Under the pieces are notes generated by a model that did no database searches, had not been told where the DNA came from, and saw nothing but the letters and a program-made list of their open reading frames with translations. Positions 28,501-39,620 of a stretch of DNA of 64,000 bases are shown here, piece by piece. The stretch is taken from positions 6,301,001 through 6,365,000 of the forward strand of contig NC_058198.1 in assembly GCF_907165205.1 (NCBI RefSeq). The letters are read 5' to 3'. This DNA is from Coccinella septempunctata (Eukaryota; Arthropoda; Insecta; Coleoptera; Coccinellidae). Position numbers and translations under genes: made by a program. How positions within the stretch are numbered: the stretch's first letter is position 1; each line of letters begins with the position of its first letter.

Positions 28501-31500
28501 TCTAAAATGCTGTTGATATACAGCTCCCTAAGGATGGCCCAGAAAAGTTGCAGAGTGGAAAAGCTTTGCTTGGGTCGTGCATCTGAATCAGACTCACCTT
28601 ATTTTCGCACACCATCGAAACCTGTTGCATTGGATGTAGTATATCGAAAAACATCTGGTTTGGATGCTCTCTATGGATCTCGTTGGCACACTCAATACAC
28701 AAGTAAAGGGGTGGGGGTGTATCACTGGCGAAAGTTATTGCTATACAGTGGTCGAAACAAACTTTGGCAGCTTCGGCATTTCCAGCATTTGGGCACATAT
28801 CTCTTTGGCACACGAAGGGACTCGGATCTCCTTGAAAAAACCAAAAATACCTAACGTTTCTGCTACCACAAGAGTGAGGAATTGATGATCGATTTGCAGC
28901 CTAGCAGCTTTCAAACATGCATCATTGGTAGCTGCTGACTCTTCTCAACATGAGACTCAAGATAATGAGGAAGCAGATCGCCGGATTTTTTTGAGGTTTA
29001 GAACATAGTTGTTCAGTATGATTGAGAATGAAAAGAGCCTTGATTTCCGAACTATTACAACACTAATTTCTTGTGAACAACATAAAGTACTCCCTTCACA
29101 TCTGAAAGAGGTCCGATTCTTCTCAGGTTTACCTGCAATTTTTCCGATGAGGTTTTTCCTGTCGAGAAGGTTCGCATTGAAGGTTGGCCAGTAGTAAAAA
29201 AGGAGTTTGGCTGCAGGTGATCTCGCTGCAGATGTCCCGTAGGCTATAACGCTCAGAATATCTTTGAGAACGTTCTGTTTCAACGTCATAAGACATTCGA
29301 GAAGTTGACAGTGATGCGCTGGATTCGAAGAATATTGGAAGACCATCATTATAACTGCTGATACGGAAAGGCTCACTTCGTTTGATTCCAGGTGATGACT
29401 GTTGTTATGACGAGCTAGAAATATATGGAGAAGAAACTATACATTGAGATTCAGTAGATATGGCTGATACAAAAATCCATAATTGAACAAAACGAATTTT
29501 ACTCAAGAGATACTGCCAACAACTTATCTGACCTAAAACTTTTTTGGTTAGCTCACCTTCCAGTTCGTGAGAAGATTGTAATTCATCTCAAAAACTGGTT
29601 TATGTTTCATATCTTCGAGTTGAAAAGTAACAATCAATTTAGATACTACGCGTGTTTAGTACTCCAGTCGTTGCAAAATGGCGAAAGCGCCACAACAAAT
29701 TTTAGTGTTGTTCTCTATCTATTTCGATAATTTCATTTTGAAATCATTTTAAAACAGATTATCTAAGAGCTTCCTTAACGATGAACCACCTCACCATCTT
29801 TTCCAGTTTGAATTTCAAGAGTTTCCACACTAAAATTACGATTTCCCTCAAAATAGGCTCAAGAAATATTGATAGAAATGAACTCTTTTTATTTTCTGGC
29901 CAGCTCACCTTTCTATTTGTGAGAATATTATAATTTAACTCGAGAATGAGTTAATGTTCCATCTCTACGAGGTGAAAGTTATAGTTAATTGTTAATTTAG
30001 ATACTAAGCAGATATACTTCCCCAGTGGTGTTGCAAATGGCAATTTTTCGTGTTAGTATCTACCGATTTCGATAATTTTATTTTAAAATAATTTGAAGCA
30101 GATAATTTAAAAGCCTTTTTAATGATGAACGACATCACCATCTTTCCTAATTCAAATTTCAAGAGCTTCCAACCTAAAATTTCGATTTCCCACAAAATAG
30201 GCTGGCGATTTATTGATAGAAATGAACTTGTCTGACTTTTATGCTTATTTAAGCTTTCTGCTTGTCAGGAGATTGTAATTAGAATCAAAAAGAGTTCATG
30301 TTTCATTTTTTGGGGGTGAAAAAATAATACTTTCAATAGTTGCAAAATGGCGAATGCGCAGGTAACAAATTTAACTTTTTTTTTCTCTATCAATTTCAGT
30401 AATTATTCTCCAAAAAATTTTGAACCAGATAAATTTCAACAGTTTATACCCCCAAATTTCGATTTCCCCCAAAATAGCGTCAAGATTCATTGATAGAAAT
30501 GAACTCTTTTCATTTTCTGGCTAGCTCATCTTTTTATTTGTGAGGATATTATAATTTAACTCGAAAACGAGTTAAGGTTCCATCTTTTCGAGGTGAAAGT
30601 AATAGTTAATTGTTAATTTTTATACTAAGCAGATTTACTTCCCCAGTAGTTGCAAAATGGCGAAAGCGTAGACAACAATTTTTAGTGTTATTATCTACCG
30701 ATTTCGATAATTTTATTTTCAAATAATTTTGAAGCAGATTATTCGGAAGCCTTTTCAATGATGAACGACATCACCATCTTCCCTAATTCAAATTTCAAGA
30801 GTTTCCAACCTAAAATTTCGATTTCCCTCAAAATAGGCTGGCGATTTATCGATAGAAATGAACTTTTCCGACTTTTATGGTTGTTTGAGCTTTCTGCTTA
30901 TCAGGAGATTGTAATAAGAACCAAAAAGAGTTCATGTTTCGTCTTTTTGAGGTGGAAAATAATACTTTCAATAGTTGCAAAATGGCGAATGCGCTGGTAA
31001 CAAATTTAACTTTTTTTTCTCTGTCGATTTCAGTAATTATTCTCCAAAAAATTTTGAACCAGATGAATTTCAACAGTTTATACCCTCAAATTTCGAATTC
31101 CCTCAAAATAGCTTCAAGATTCATTGATAGAAATGACCTCTTTTCATTTTCTGGCCAGCTCACCTTTCTATTTGTGAGAATATTATAATTTAACTCGAAA
31201 ACGAGTTAATGTTCCATCTCTACGAGGTGAAAGTAATAGATAATTGTTAATTTAGATACTAAGCAGATTCACTTCCCCAGTAGTTGCAAAATGGCGAAAG
31301 CGTGAACAACAATTTTTAGTGTTATTATCTACCGATTTCGATAATTTTATTTTGAAATAATTTTGAAGCAGATAATTTAAAAGCCTTTTCAATGATGAAC
31401 GACATCACTATCTTCCCTAATTCAAATTTCAAGAGTTTCCAACCTAAAATTTCGATTTCCCTCAAAATAGGCTGGCGATTTATTGATAGAAATGAACTTT

Positions 31501-34500
31501 TCCGACTTTTATGGTTGTTTGAGCTTTCTGCTTGTCAGGAGATTGAATCAAGAACCAAAAAGAGTTTATGTTTCATCTTTTTGAGGTGAAAAATAATACT
31601 TTCAATAGTTGCAAAATGGCGAATGCGCAGGTAACAAATTTAACTTTTTTTCTCTATCGATTTCAGTAATTATTCTCCAAAAAATTTTGAACCAGATAAA
31701 TTTCAACAGTTTATACCCTCAAATTCCGATTTCCCTCAAAATAGCGTCAAGATTCATTAATAGAAGTGAACTCTTTTCATTTTCTGGCTAGCTCATCTTT
31801 TTATTCGTGAGGATATTATAATTTAACTCGAAAACGAGTAAAGGTTCCATCTTTAGGAGGTGAAAGTAATAGTTAATTGTTAATTTTTATAGTGAGCAGA
31901 TTTACTTCCCCAGTAGTTGCAAAATGGCAAAAGCGTAGACAACAATTTTTATTGTTATCACTACCGATTTCGATAATTTTATTTTTAAATAATTTTGAAG
32001 CAGATAATTTAAAAGCCTTTTCAATGATGAACGACATCACCATCTTCTCTAATTCAAATTGCAAAAGTTTCCGACCTAAAATTTCGATTTCCCTCAAAAT
32101 AGGCTGGCGATTTATTGATAGAAATGAACTTTTCCGACTTTTATGGTTGTTTGAGCTTTCTGCTTATCAGGAGATTGAATTAAGAACCAAAAAGAGTTTA
32201 TGTTTCATCTTTTTGAGGTGAAAAATAATACTTTCAATAGTTGCAAAATGGCGAATGCGCAGGTAACAAATTTAACTTTTATTCTCTATCGATTTCAGTA
32301 ATTATTCTCCAAAAAATCTTGAACCAGATAAATTTCAACAGTTTATACCCTCAAATTTCGATTTCCCCTCAAAATAGCCTCAAGATTCATTGATAGAAAT
32401 GAACTCTTTCCATTTTCTGGCTAGCTCATCTTTTTATTCGTGAGGATATTATAATTTAACTCGAAAACAAGTTAAGGTTCCATCTTTTCGAGGTGAAAGT
32501 AATGGTTAATTGTTAATTTTTATATTAAGCAGATTTACTTCCCCAGTAGTTGCAAAATGGCGAAAGCGTAGACAACAATGTTTAGTGTTATTATCTACCC
32601 ATTTCGATAATTTCATTCTGAAATAATTTTGAAGTAGATAATTTAAAAGCCTTTTCAATGATGAACGACATCACCATCTTCCCTAATTCAAATTTCAAGA
32701 GTTTTCAACCTAAAATTTCGATTTCACTCAAAATAGGCTGGCTCTTTATTGACAGAAATGAACTTTTCCCACTTTTATAGTCATTTAAGCTTTCTGTTTG
32801 TCAGGAGATTGTAATAAGAACCAAAAAGAGTTCATGTTTCATCTTTTCGAAGTGAAAAATAATACTTTCAATGGTTGCAAAATGGCGAATGCGCAGGTAA
32901 CAAATTTAACTTTTATTCTCTATCGATTTCAGTAATTATTCTCCAGAAAATTTTGAACCAGATAAATTTCAACAGCTTATACCCTCAAATTTCGATTTCC
33001 TTCAAAATAACCTCGCCATTCATTGATGAAAATGAACTTTTTTCACCTTTCTGTTTGTCATATTTGAGCTCTGTTTACCTGTAAAGGATAGACCGTGAGA
33101 AAGTCTGTTTTTGTGTCAATATAAAAACCAAAAATCTCTTCGCAAACATCCGTTTCGCTTGTTACCAGGCAATGTCAACGAACTCGCGATAAAGGCAAAC
33201 TGTTGGAATCCAGTGATCAGATCTGAAAATTATTTTTTCCACCGGGATCTGCAGGTAAACATCACGGACGTCAGCATCGATCACGATTCATCCCAGTCAC
33301 TGAGGGCTTCAGCACGTCCACCCCATTTCAGAAAATTGAAATTTCCACGATCCAGTGAGAGAGAACGGAACTGTAGACCTAGTGAATTCCCCATTGGGTG
33401 AATAATGGAGCCACAGTAGACAAAATGGGTCCAAAAAAATAATATGTTGAACTTCCATGATGCAAAATGCATTCTTTAGAGCTCAATTGATGAAAGATCC
33501 AGAATTCTATTGTGTAAGAATGTCTGATCCTGTTTTTTCGGAATTCTTCTTTATTCTCTATCTCACAAATTGGTTGATTGGAACTAAAAGCTTTTCAGAC
33601 ATCAATCGTTTTCTAAGTTCATTTCCAACAAAATTATCTCCAGAGAGGAGGAGGAATTTTCCCATTGTTCATTCCAGAGGCTCATTATTGGAAATAATAA
33701 ACCAATAAAAGCGGAAGGCAGTAGCAATCAGTTGCATCGTGTGCATTGTTCATCGATTCAATTTATGATGGACTGAGCGAAAGTTATGAAGCTCTCGGAA
33801 AATCTCCAACAATATTTCTGAAATGAGTGAAATTCCCTGGAACGTTTACGAGAATAATCTGGAATTCCTTTGGCTTTTCATCAGTTTGTATTCATTTGTA
33901 TTCGTTGTCTGGAATTTCATTGATTCACATATGTGTCGAATAGGGATAGCTTGAGACCAGCCATCCATTTAATTTGCGAAATGAGAAAATGAGAACTAGA
34001 GTGAGAGTGGAAAATGTATGTAGTTATTATGCCTTTTGTCCTATGTCGCATTGGTATATCATCAAATAATGTAGACTGTTGATCACTACTGTAAATTAAG
34101 TGGACAATCTGTTGTTACTATTTTAGTGGCTTAACGTTTTGCCACCCAAAACAATTAGGAGAGGTAGAATTTTCCAGAAATTCACGAATTAAATGGTTTA
34201 TCGTAAACGATGATATTCTGATGGGTTATGATGTGGTCTATCACCATTTTCGAATTTGTTTTTAATCACATGGTTTACTCCAAGGGAACAAAATAATAGT
34301 TTCTACACATAGATAGACTTACCAATTGTGAATGGCAGAATATAAAAACATAGAGAATTAATGATGTCTTGATGTACGCTCGGAGGTAAAAAAACCATTG
34401 CAGATGCCGCTAAATGAGGTAGATTGTCAATCAAATCGGACTCAAGGAACGGAAGTAGGCATCCCAGGCATTGCAGAACAGCTTGTCCAAAGGCTGGAAA

Positions 34501-37500
34501 TTGGGTTGATTTTGGATTGATCGATATTGACATTGCTCAATATAATATACTTACCGTGTATTCCATATTGTATAAGTGGAGCCGCTTCCAAGAGTGGAAT
34601 GAGAGAGTTGTAAAGACCTTTATAGTCCAAACTTGGAAAAAGGCTGAGCCGGAAATTGTCCATGTCCGGCCTTTTGAGGAGTTCAAGAGGAGAATGTGTA
34701 ACGTCTTTGAGAACAGCTGCAATTTTTAGTAGAATATTCATTTATGCTGTTTGAGCAGGTCGAACGAATCAATCGTAGAATTTTGAATCAATATGGCCGA
34801 TACCAAGAAGTCTAAAATGACTTTTACCGAATGTCATCAAAAGGGTGACTTTAGAGAAATGAACCTCCAAACACCCTTCATGATGAAGTCCAGCAAAGGG
34901 TCTGGCAGCAAGAAATAACGTTCAGTAAAAAAAGTTTTTGGAGATTTTCAGTTTAGAATCAAGTTTTTCAGGCTTTGCTCGTTCTACCCTAGGATTTCTC
35001 GCTTAGGGGTGAAGCCACACAAAAAAACAGTGAAACAACATAATTTTTAAAGGCTTGGTTGAAAATGACGAATGATTTTCAACAAAGCAATTTAAAAAAC
35101 GCTCATCTTTCTTGCCACACCCCGTATTTGAGGATACTTACATAACAGCGTTTGCGAGAAGTATTTCACTGTGTTGGCTATGTCCACCCCCGATGGTGGG
35201 GGCATGACGCCTTGCATGAGTCTGAGATGGTAATCATACAGACTTCTAATTTTGGCTGTAACTGTTAAAAACAATTCAAAATACTGTTGAGATTATGTTT
35301 ATATTCGTCGATATCCAAGATCTAGTGCGATATTATGATAAAGTGGTGACCAAAGAAAAATATTGGCACATACCATTTAGCTAGGATGTAATTATTTCAT
35401 ACACAATGTTACAAGAAGTAATACCATACATATGTCATCTGCCCAAGAGATTGATCCCTTTCTTAGGCGTTAGTTCTTGAATCCTTCCTCTTCCTTTCGT
35501 GAATAAATCGGTGAATTTACGTCGGTCAGATGGTTCTTTTTTTGTAGAAATCGATTGATTAGTACAAATTCCATTCATGAAAACAGCTCAGTAGGATGTT
35601 TTCGAATTCCTTTGTATTCTGCCTTTCACGGAAGTATATCCTTTATAAGTTATTTATGTGTATTCGTATGTATGGAGATGCACTCCCACAGCAGGAAGAA
35701 AATCCTACATGACCTCTCAAAACATACAAGAAGGGGCTTATTCTTTTATGGTCTTGATACCGACATGAATATTTACATCACATTCTTTATATGAATGGAC
35801 TTCTTCTATACATAAACCTAAAAATAACTCGAATCTGGAAATTCATGCAGGATGTTTACTCCAGTTTTTCCGCATTTCAGAAAACACCCTGGTTATTCTC
35901 ATTATTATCATTAATATTAATCATTATTTTCATAATTATTATAAATTATTATATTTTTAGTCAATTTCTCTCAGATTCTTGATGAGATTTTTTCATTTTG
36001 TCAAAAATGCAATATTTCGTTAGAGAACTATGTTTTCGTTGGCGTTTCAATGAATATCTTCAATTTTGAAGAGTAATGGATATTCAGCTATGCTGAAGAT
36101 ATTTTTTTTGCATCAAACACTGACAAGTGCGCAGATTTTTTCATCGAGTGGCAGAATCAAGTTTTCAGTTCAGGCAATTCATTAGAATATGACCAAGTAG
36201 GTACATATTTTGTGATACCATCGGAACAAAATCAATTGGAATGGCACAAATAACAAAAAGCACACTTCATGTTCTCTCCTTAAATTTTAAGCAAACATAT
36301 AATTCACACAACTTACCTTGACATTCATGAAATTACGCTATCTATATAATTATTTGAATTTAACTAGATCGTGGATATCTTCGAGTAATAATAGGACCAA
36401 AAAGCAACATAAACTTAATATTTACGTATACGGTGTAGCTTAGAGTTATGACAGATTTTTTTAACTTTGTCTTTGGAGGAATTGGACAGTTGTCAATATA
36501 ATCTTCAAAATACCCTCTGTTGTCCAAGAACAGATACATTGGTGAAGTCCAAAGTATGTAATTCTTTGAGGGAGTGCTGTGCTAAGGAAGTATTATTGTC
36601 CTTTTTTTGACTGGGGTGTGAATATTAATACTACCCCTCCCATATTAATGTTCTCGAATGTAATCTATAAGAAACCATGTCAAAACTGCGAAAGTTCTTA
36701 TTTCGGACAGACTGGAAGATATCTAGAAACACGACTTTCTATAGCATTAATATTCTTACAACCCAGTCAAAAAAGGCGTCTTAGCAGAGCACTCCCTCAA
36801 AGAATTGTTTAAGGTTTCAAATAATCCGAAACGTCGGCATAGTATCTACTTGATTGTCCCTTCTTCTGGCCGTATCCCATAAATTTTATTCTCCATTTCA
36901 GTTATTGTGACTTGTTTTGTTTTTGGTCTTGATCGTATGCAAAAAATATCTGGAAATTACAAGTGAATGCCACTTGAGTCTCGAAAACTCTGCGCATCTA
37001 CAAGAAAACCGCAGATTTATCCAACACCTCCGCAAAATTGTTATGGAATTCGAAGTCCTGATCGATTTGCAGTTGATGGTCAGGTTTCCGTTTTCCGCTT
37101 ATTATGCAAGTCTAAAATTGATATCTCCTACGCTGCGGAACTTCAATTTCAGACGCGCATAATGCGAGCAAAATTCGGCGGGTTGGTTATCGCAAATTGA
37201 ATTTCGCAAAGCGAATTGTCGCTGACGAACAAGCGAAGGATGAAAACGCTCTTCCTGGAGTGACGGGATTTCCGAGAAATTCATCGGGATACCGGGAATT
37301 CGAAATTTCATACACAAAAGCTCGGGTTGAATGGACGTGGTATAAAGTAGATTTGAATCGATTTCTGAAGCGGAATGGAATCCGTTTTTCGTTGTGAAGC
37401 CCCCATCGCATTCGCAACTTATTGGAAAATATTCTCACGGCATCTACTCGGGGATTACAAATGAAAAAAAAAAAAAACGGATTCTAGCAGGATCTCTCGA

Positions 37501-39057
37501 TGCATCGAATCGAAGTCGTGTTGTTGTGAATTATTGAACTGATAATAAAGTGGGAATCTGCCGGAGTGGAATTTCAATTTCATCACGTCAACTTATGCGA
37601 ACAGGATCGGGTTTGCCGAATTTTTTGAGAAACAGGATCATTCCATATATCATCAAAACTTTTTACTGACAATAGAAATCATTTATTCATAATGATGGCT
37701 TTCTCGTGACTAGGACAAGCAAGGAGATTTCGTTTATTTTCACACACGAAAATTAATTGAAAGTTTCTGATTTGTGTATTCATAAGGGTGACTCTTTAAC
37801 TCGTACAAATATTTCAACAGTTGATTCTTGAGGTCAAAAGAAACAATTATTTCCTATAGCATTTTTCCCGATTCGGCCCTGATAAAAAGATATAGCCATT
37901 TTAAGTTTTCATTATGAACTATGCCAGCCATGGAGAAACAAAATTCCCTTCAGAATAACAAGTTGAATCTATGCCACTACAGATCTGTGGATCTTTTGAA
38001 CAGAGCATTCAGCCAAAGTACCAAATTTTCCGAATATCACAGATATTTTTTATTTTTGAACATCAAATTACTCGAAAACGACGCATTATACGAGAAAATA
38101 TGAAAAAACTGATATTTTACAAAACGTTCAAATATTCATTACATTAGATAGCTTTGAACTTAGTTTCAAGAGTTGGGTTCTTTGAATTTTTGATATTTTT
38201 ATGGTATGAAATGGTCATAATGAGAAAACTGGAAGACGTGGATGATATCTTGTATTCGAAAAAGATTCATGAAAATAAATAAGAAACTATATTCCGAAAT
38301 TCATTTCATTCGATTAAACCATTTATGAGATAGAACTAGAAATAATATTATGGTTTTTCAACAGCCTGTATCTTTCAAACCGAGCCGATTTGGAAAAAAT
38401 GGTAAAGGAAAAATGTGTTTCTTTTGACCTCAAGAATCTACTGTTGAAATATTTGTACAACTCGAAGACTCACCTTGTTTAACAAATATTTGAGGTCACA
38501 TTTATCATGTAGCAGCCAGGATCAACATTACACTTCTGGAGAAGATCTTGATTCCTTTTAATGACGATAAAACAATGATCTTGCTTTTTGAAATCGAATA
38601 AGCAAGAGAAAATATTAGTTGAGGCTTCTCGAACTGCATTCAGAAGGATTAGAAGATTGGAACTTTCGAATGGAGACAAATATATCCAGAGAAAATGCAG
38701 GATGATCCAGCAGCATATTCAACAATTAATTAAATTTGTATTTTCTTCTCCATTTTAATATAAAAAACATGGTCCTTTGGAGCTAAGGAATAAAGAGATC
38801 TAAAATTAGTTGTCCAAGTATTACACACATTTATAACTTGGGAAAATGATCAAGTATAGGTATGATTTCAATTGTTTAAGAATATTGACATATATTTATA
38901 TAATTTAGTAATTAAACCAATGGAAAAAACTTGCCAATTCCAGCCGTCTAAGCTACACCGCGTGATGATGATTATGTCGGAAATGAAAACATGAAAAGAC
39001 AGTGAAGAACAACATATAAGGTAAAAGTTGCTTACATGCAGCAGCACGCGTACCCAT
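13582..39057 (-). CDS. unc79: UNC79, auxiliary subunit of the NALCN channel complex
   Basis: Large HEAT-like scaffold that, with UNC80, supports the sodium-leak channel NALCN in neurons. Thirty-four exons chain in phase to 2,644 codons plus stop, close to vertebrate UNC79 (about 2,635): 39057-39036, 35261-35142, 34716-34555, 34493-34323, 29414-29133, 28830-28598, 28397-28183, 28074-27640, 27024-26724, 25999-25834, 25643-25300, 25239-25096, 25011-24894, 24758-24586, 24530-24382, 24266-23927, 23424-23223, 22765-22574, 22160-22053, 18757-18258, 18197-18056, 17816-17520, 17448-16822, 16693-15973, 15917-15668, 15608-15357, 15302-15192, 15139-15023, 14974-14810, 14723-14551, 14483-14246, 14147-14007, 13956-13834, 13782-13582. 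The 22-nt first exon encodes MGTRAAA and joins FTAKIRSLYDYH, matching the family N-terminus. Conserved blocks include HCQLLECLM, TPKENTPTEILGRL, MLDILLKQMELQ, REEYSDEEIGLCIVIL, GRDNRAVSKYLPWLY and KWLQRLQFKMGQIELQSS. Exons 6-7 carry paired CxxC/H cysteines resembling a B-box-like zinc site. Additional alternative exons in the large introns cannot be excluded. Confidence 0.98.
18198..18257 (-). other. 60-bp in-frame intron in unc79
   Basis: The two flanking blocks, ending MLYK and starting YQYNQQPH, join to match the family sequence LYKYPYR..., which shows that this 60-bp stretch is normally removed. The donor is GTGAGG and the acceptor AATTTCAG. It is 20 codons long, in frame and free of stops, so an unspliced transcript would still encode a full-length protein with a 20-residue insert. 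Confidence 0.85.
18758..22052 (-). other. unc79 intron 19 (3.3 kb)
   Basis: No exon needed to keep the family sequence is missing between the QYSAPILKRKSS exon and the DGHMHSMNVV exon. Short open frames, such as 21106-21306 on the minus strand, show no UNC79 resemblance. The stretch near 20000-20150 is slightly GC-richer (GGAAAGCTTCCCGGAAAAGC) but I recognise no element. Confidence 0.6.
23046..23082 (+). repeat. Relic of the 29.5-33 kb satellite monomer
   Basis: The string GTTACAAATTGGCGAATGCG, followed by CAG, differs at only two positions over 23 bases from the conserved core of the intronic satellite (GTTGCAAAATGGCGAATGCG then CAG). It sits 6.5 kb away in another unc79 intron. Similarity fades on both sides, so this is a short relic or a shared inserted motif. 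Confidence 0.5.
29540..33070 (+). repeat. Higher-order tandem repeat in unc79 intron 4
   Basis: A tandem array with a period of about 634 bp. Copies of the landmark ATGATGAACGACATCACCAT begin at 30122, 30758, 31392, 32024 and 32658 (spacings 636, 634, 632, 634). A diverged half-copy precedes them at about 29777. Each unit is a dimer of two related monomers of about 310 and 324 bp. Both start with GTTGCAAAATGGCGAA; one continues AGCG and the other TGCGCAG. The landmark falls only in one monomer type, so the dimer is the unit that was amplified. Copies look about 90-95% identical in the centre and decay at both ends. No tandem gene or transposase is visible inside. Confidence 0.93.
33071..34322 (-). 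other. Rest of unc79 intron 4, unique sequence
   Basis: After the tandem array the intron continues as unique sequence. The part around 33150-33420 is noticeably GC-richer than its surroundings (for example CACGGACGTCAGCATCGATC). An open frame there has no recognised family. The rest down to the exon 4 donor is ordinary AT-rich intron. Confidence 0.5.
36430..36586 (-). mobile_element. Penelope-like element fragment, minus-strand arm
   Basis: Read on the minus strand, this piece encodes LAQHSLKELHTLDFTNVSVL, which resembles the end of the GIY-YIG endonuclease domain of Penelope-like retroelements (the common pattern is LAEHxxxxxHxxDFxN). It then meets a frameshift and stops. It abuts, head to head, a second fragment on the plus strand. 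It lies in unc79 intron 1 and is clearly dead. Confidence 0.55.
36560..36806. repeat. 27-bp inverted repeat within the Penelope-like fragments
   Basis: Arms at 36560-36586 and 36780-36806 are reverse complements with one mismatch (left arm AATTCTTTGAGGGAGTGCTG...). Both encode the same conserved LA(Q/E)HSLKEL block, in opposite orientations. The sequence therefore joins two inverted copies of one element at the same site in the domain. Confidence 0.85.
36587..36890 (+). mobile_element. Penelope-like element fragment with GIY-YIG motif
   Basis: The plus strand encodes VIYKKPCQNCESSYFGQTGR followed by YLETRLS. This matches the family pattern VxYxxPCxxCxxxYIGQTxR of the Penelope-like GIY-YIG endonuclease, with the usual YIG changed to YFG. 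About 15 codons later a second frame reads LAEHSLKEL, the next conserved block, so a frameshift or deletion lies between. No reverse transcriptase is present. It is a 5'-truncated, inactive copy inside unc79 intron 1. Confidence 0.7.
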
Positions 39058-39620
39058 GTTGACAATGCAGTCACAGTAATCAAACGCAAGGGATACACTG
39101 AGGTCACATTGCTTAAAACGTGCGGGGATCTTCAACATAAGGGCAGCTCCTTTTTCCCTTTAGAAATCAATAGAAAATGAGGGACAATCGAGGATTTCTA
39201 CAACCGGCAGACTAAAACACGTGCTCGAACGGCATTTTGTATTGTCACATTTGAAGGTGATCGATATCGAAATGTACCACGCGCGCCAAAAATCACACAA
39301 TTTCGAAAATCACCTGAGGAATTCGTGATGAATCGAATTTTTCCCATAACGGGTGTATTAAGGTTGTCGCAGTAGGCTGAATAAATTTGAGAAAGAACTT
39401 TAGCGTCGCCCATCCCGGTTGTCAGTGCGACAAGAAAACGGCGCATCAAATTCGATATCTGGAGGAGCCTTCAAGTCTGGAGACGTTCCTAAGACGAACC
39501 CGGAATGTACAGGCTACTTCCCGGAACGCCTCACCTTTAAATCCTCCTTCACAGGCTGGAAAAATAGTTTCTTGAATTTTTTGCACCTCGATGTCTCGAA
39601 AATGCACTAAACTCGCCGTT
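39058..39620 (-). promoter_or_regulatory. Probable unc79 5' UTR and promoter region
   Basis: The sequence just upstream of the unc79 start codon stays open for about 80 bp in frame with the start. Around 39190-39560 it becomes richer in CpG than the neighbourhood (ACCACGCGCGCC, CGATATCGA). This fits a 5' UTR and promoter, but no TATA box or clear initiator is seen, and the transcription start cannot be placed. Confidence 0.4.
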
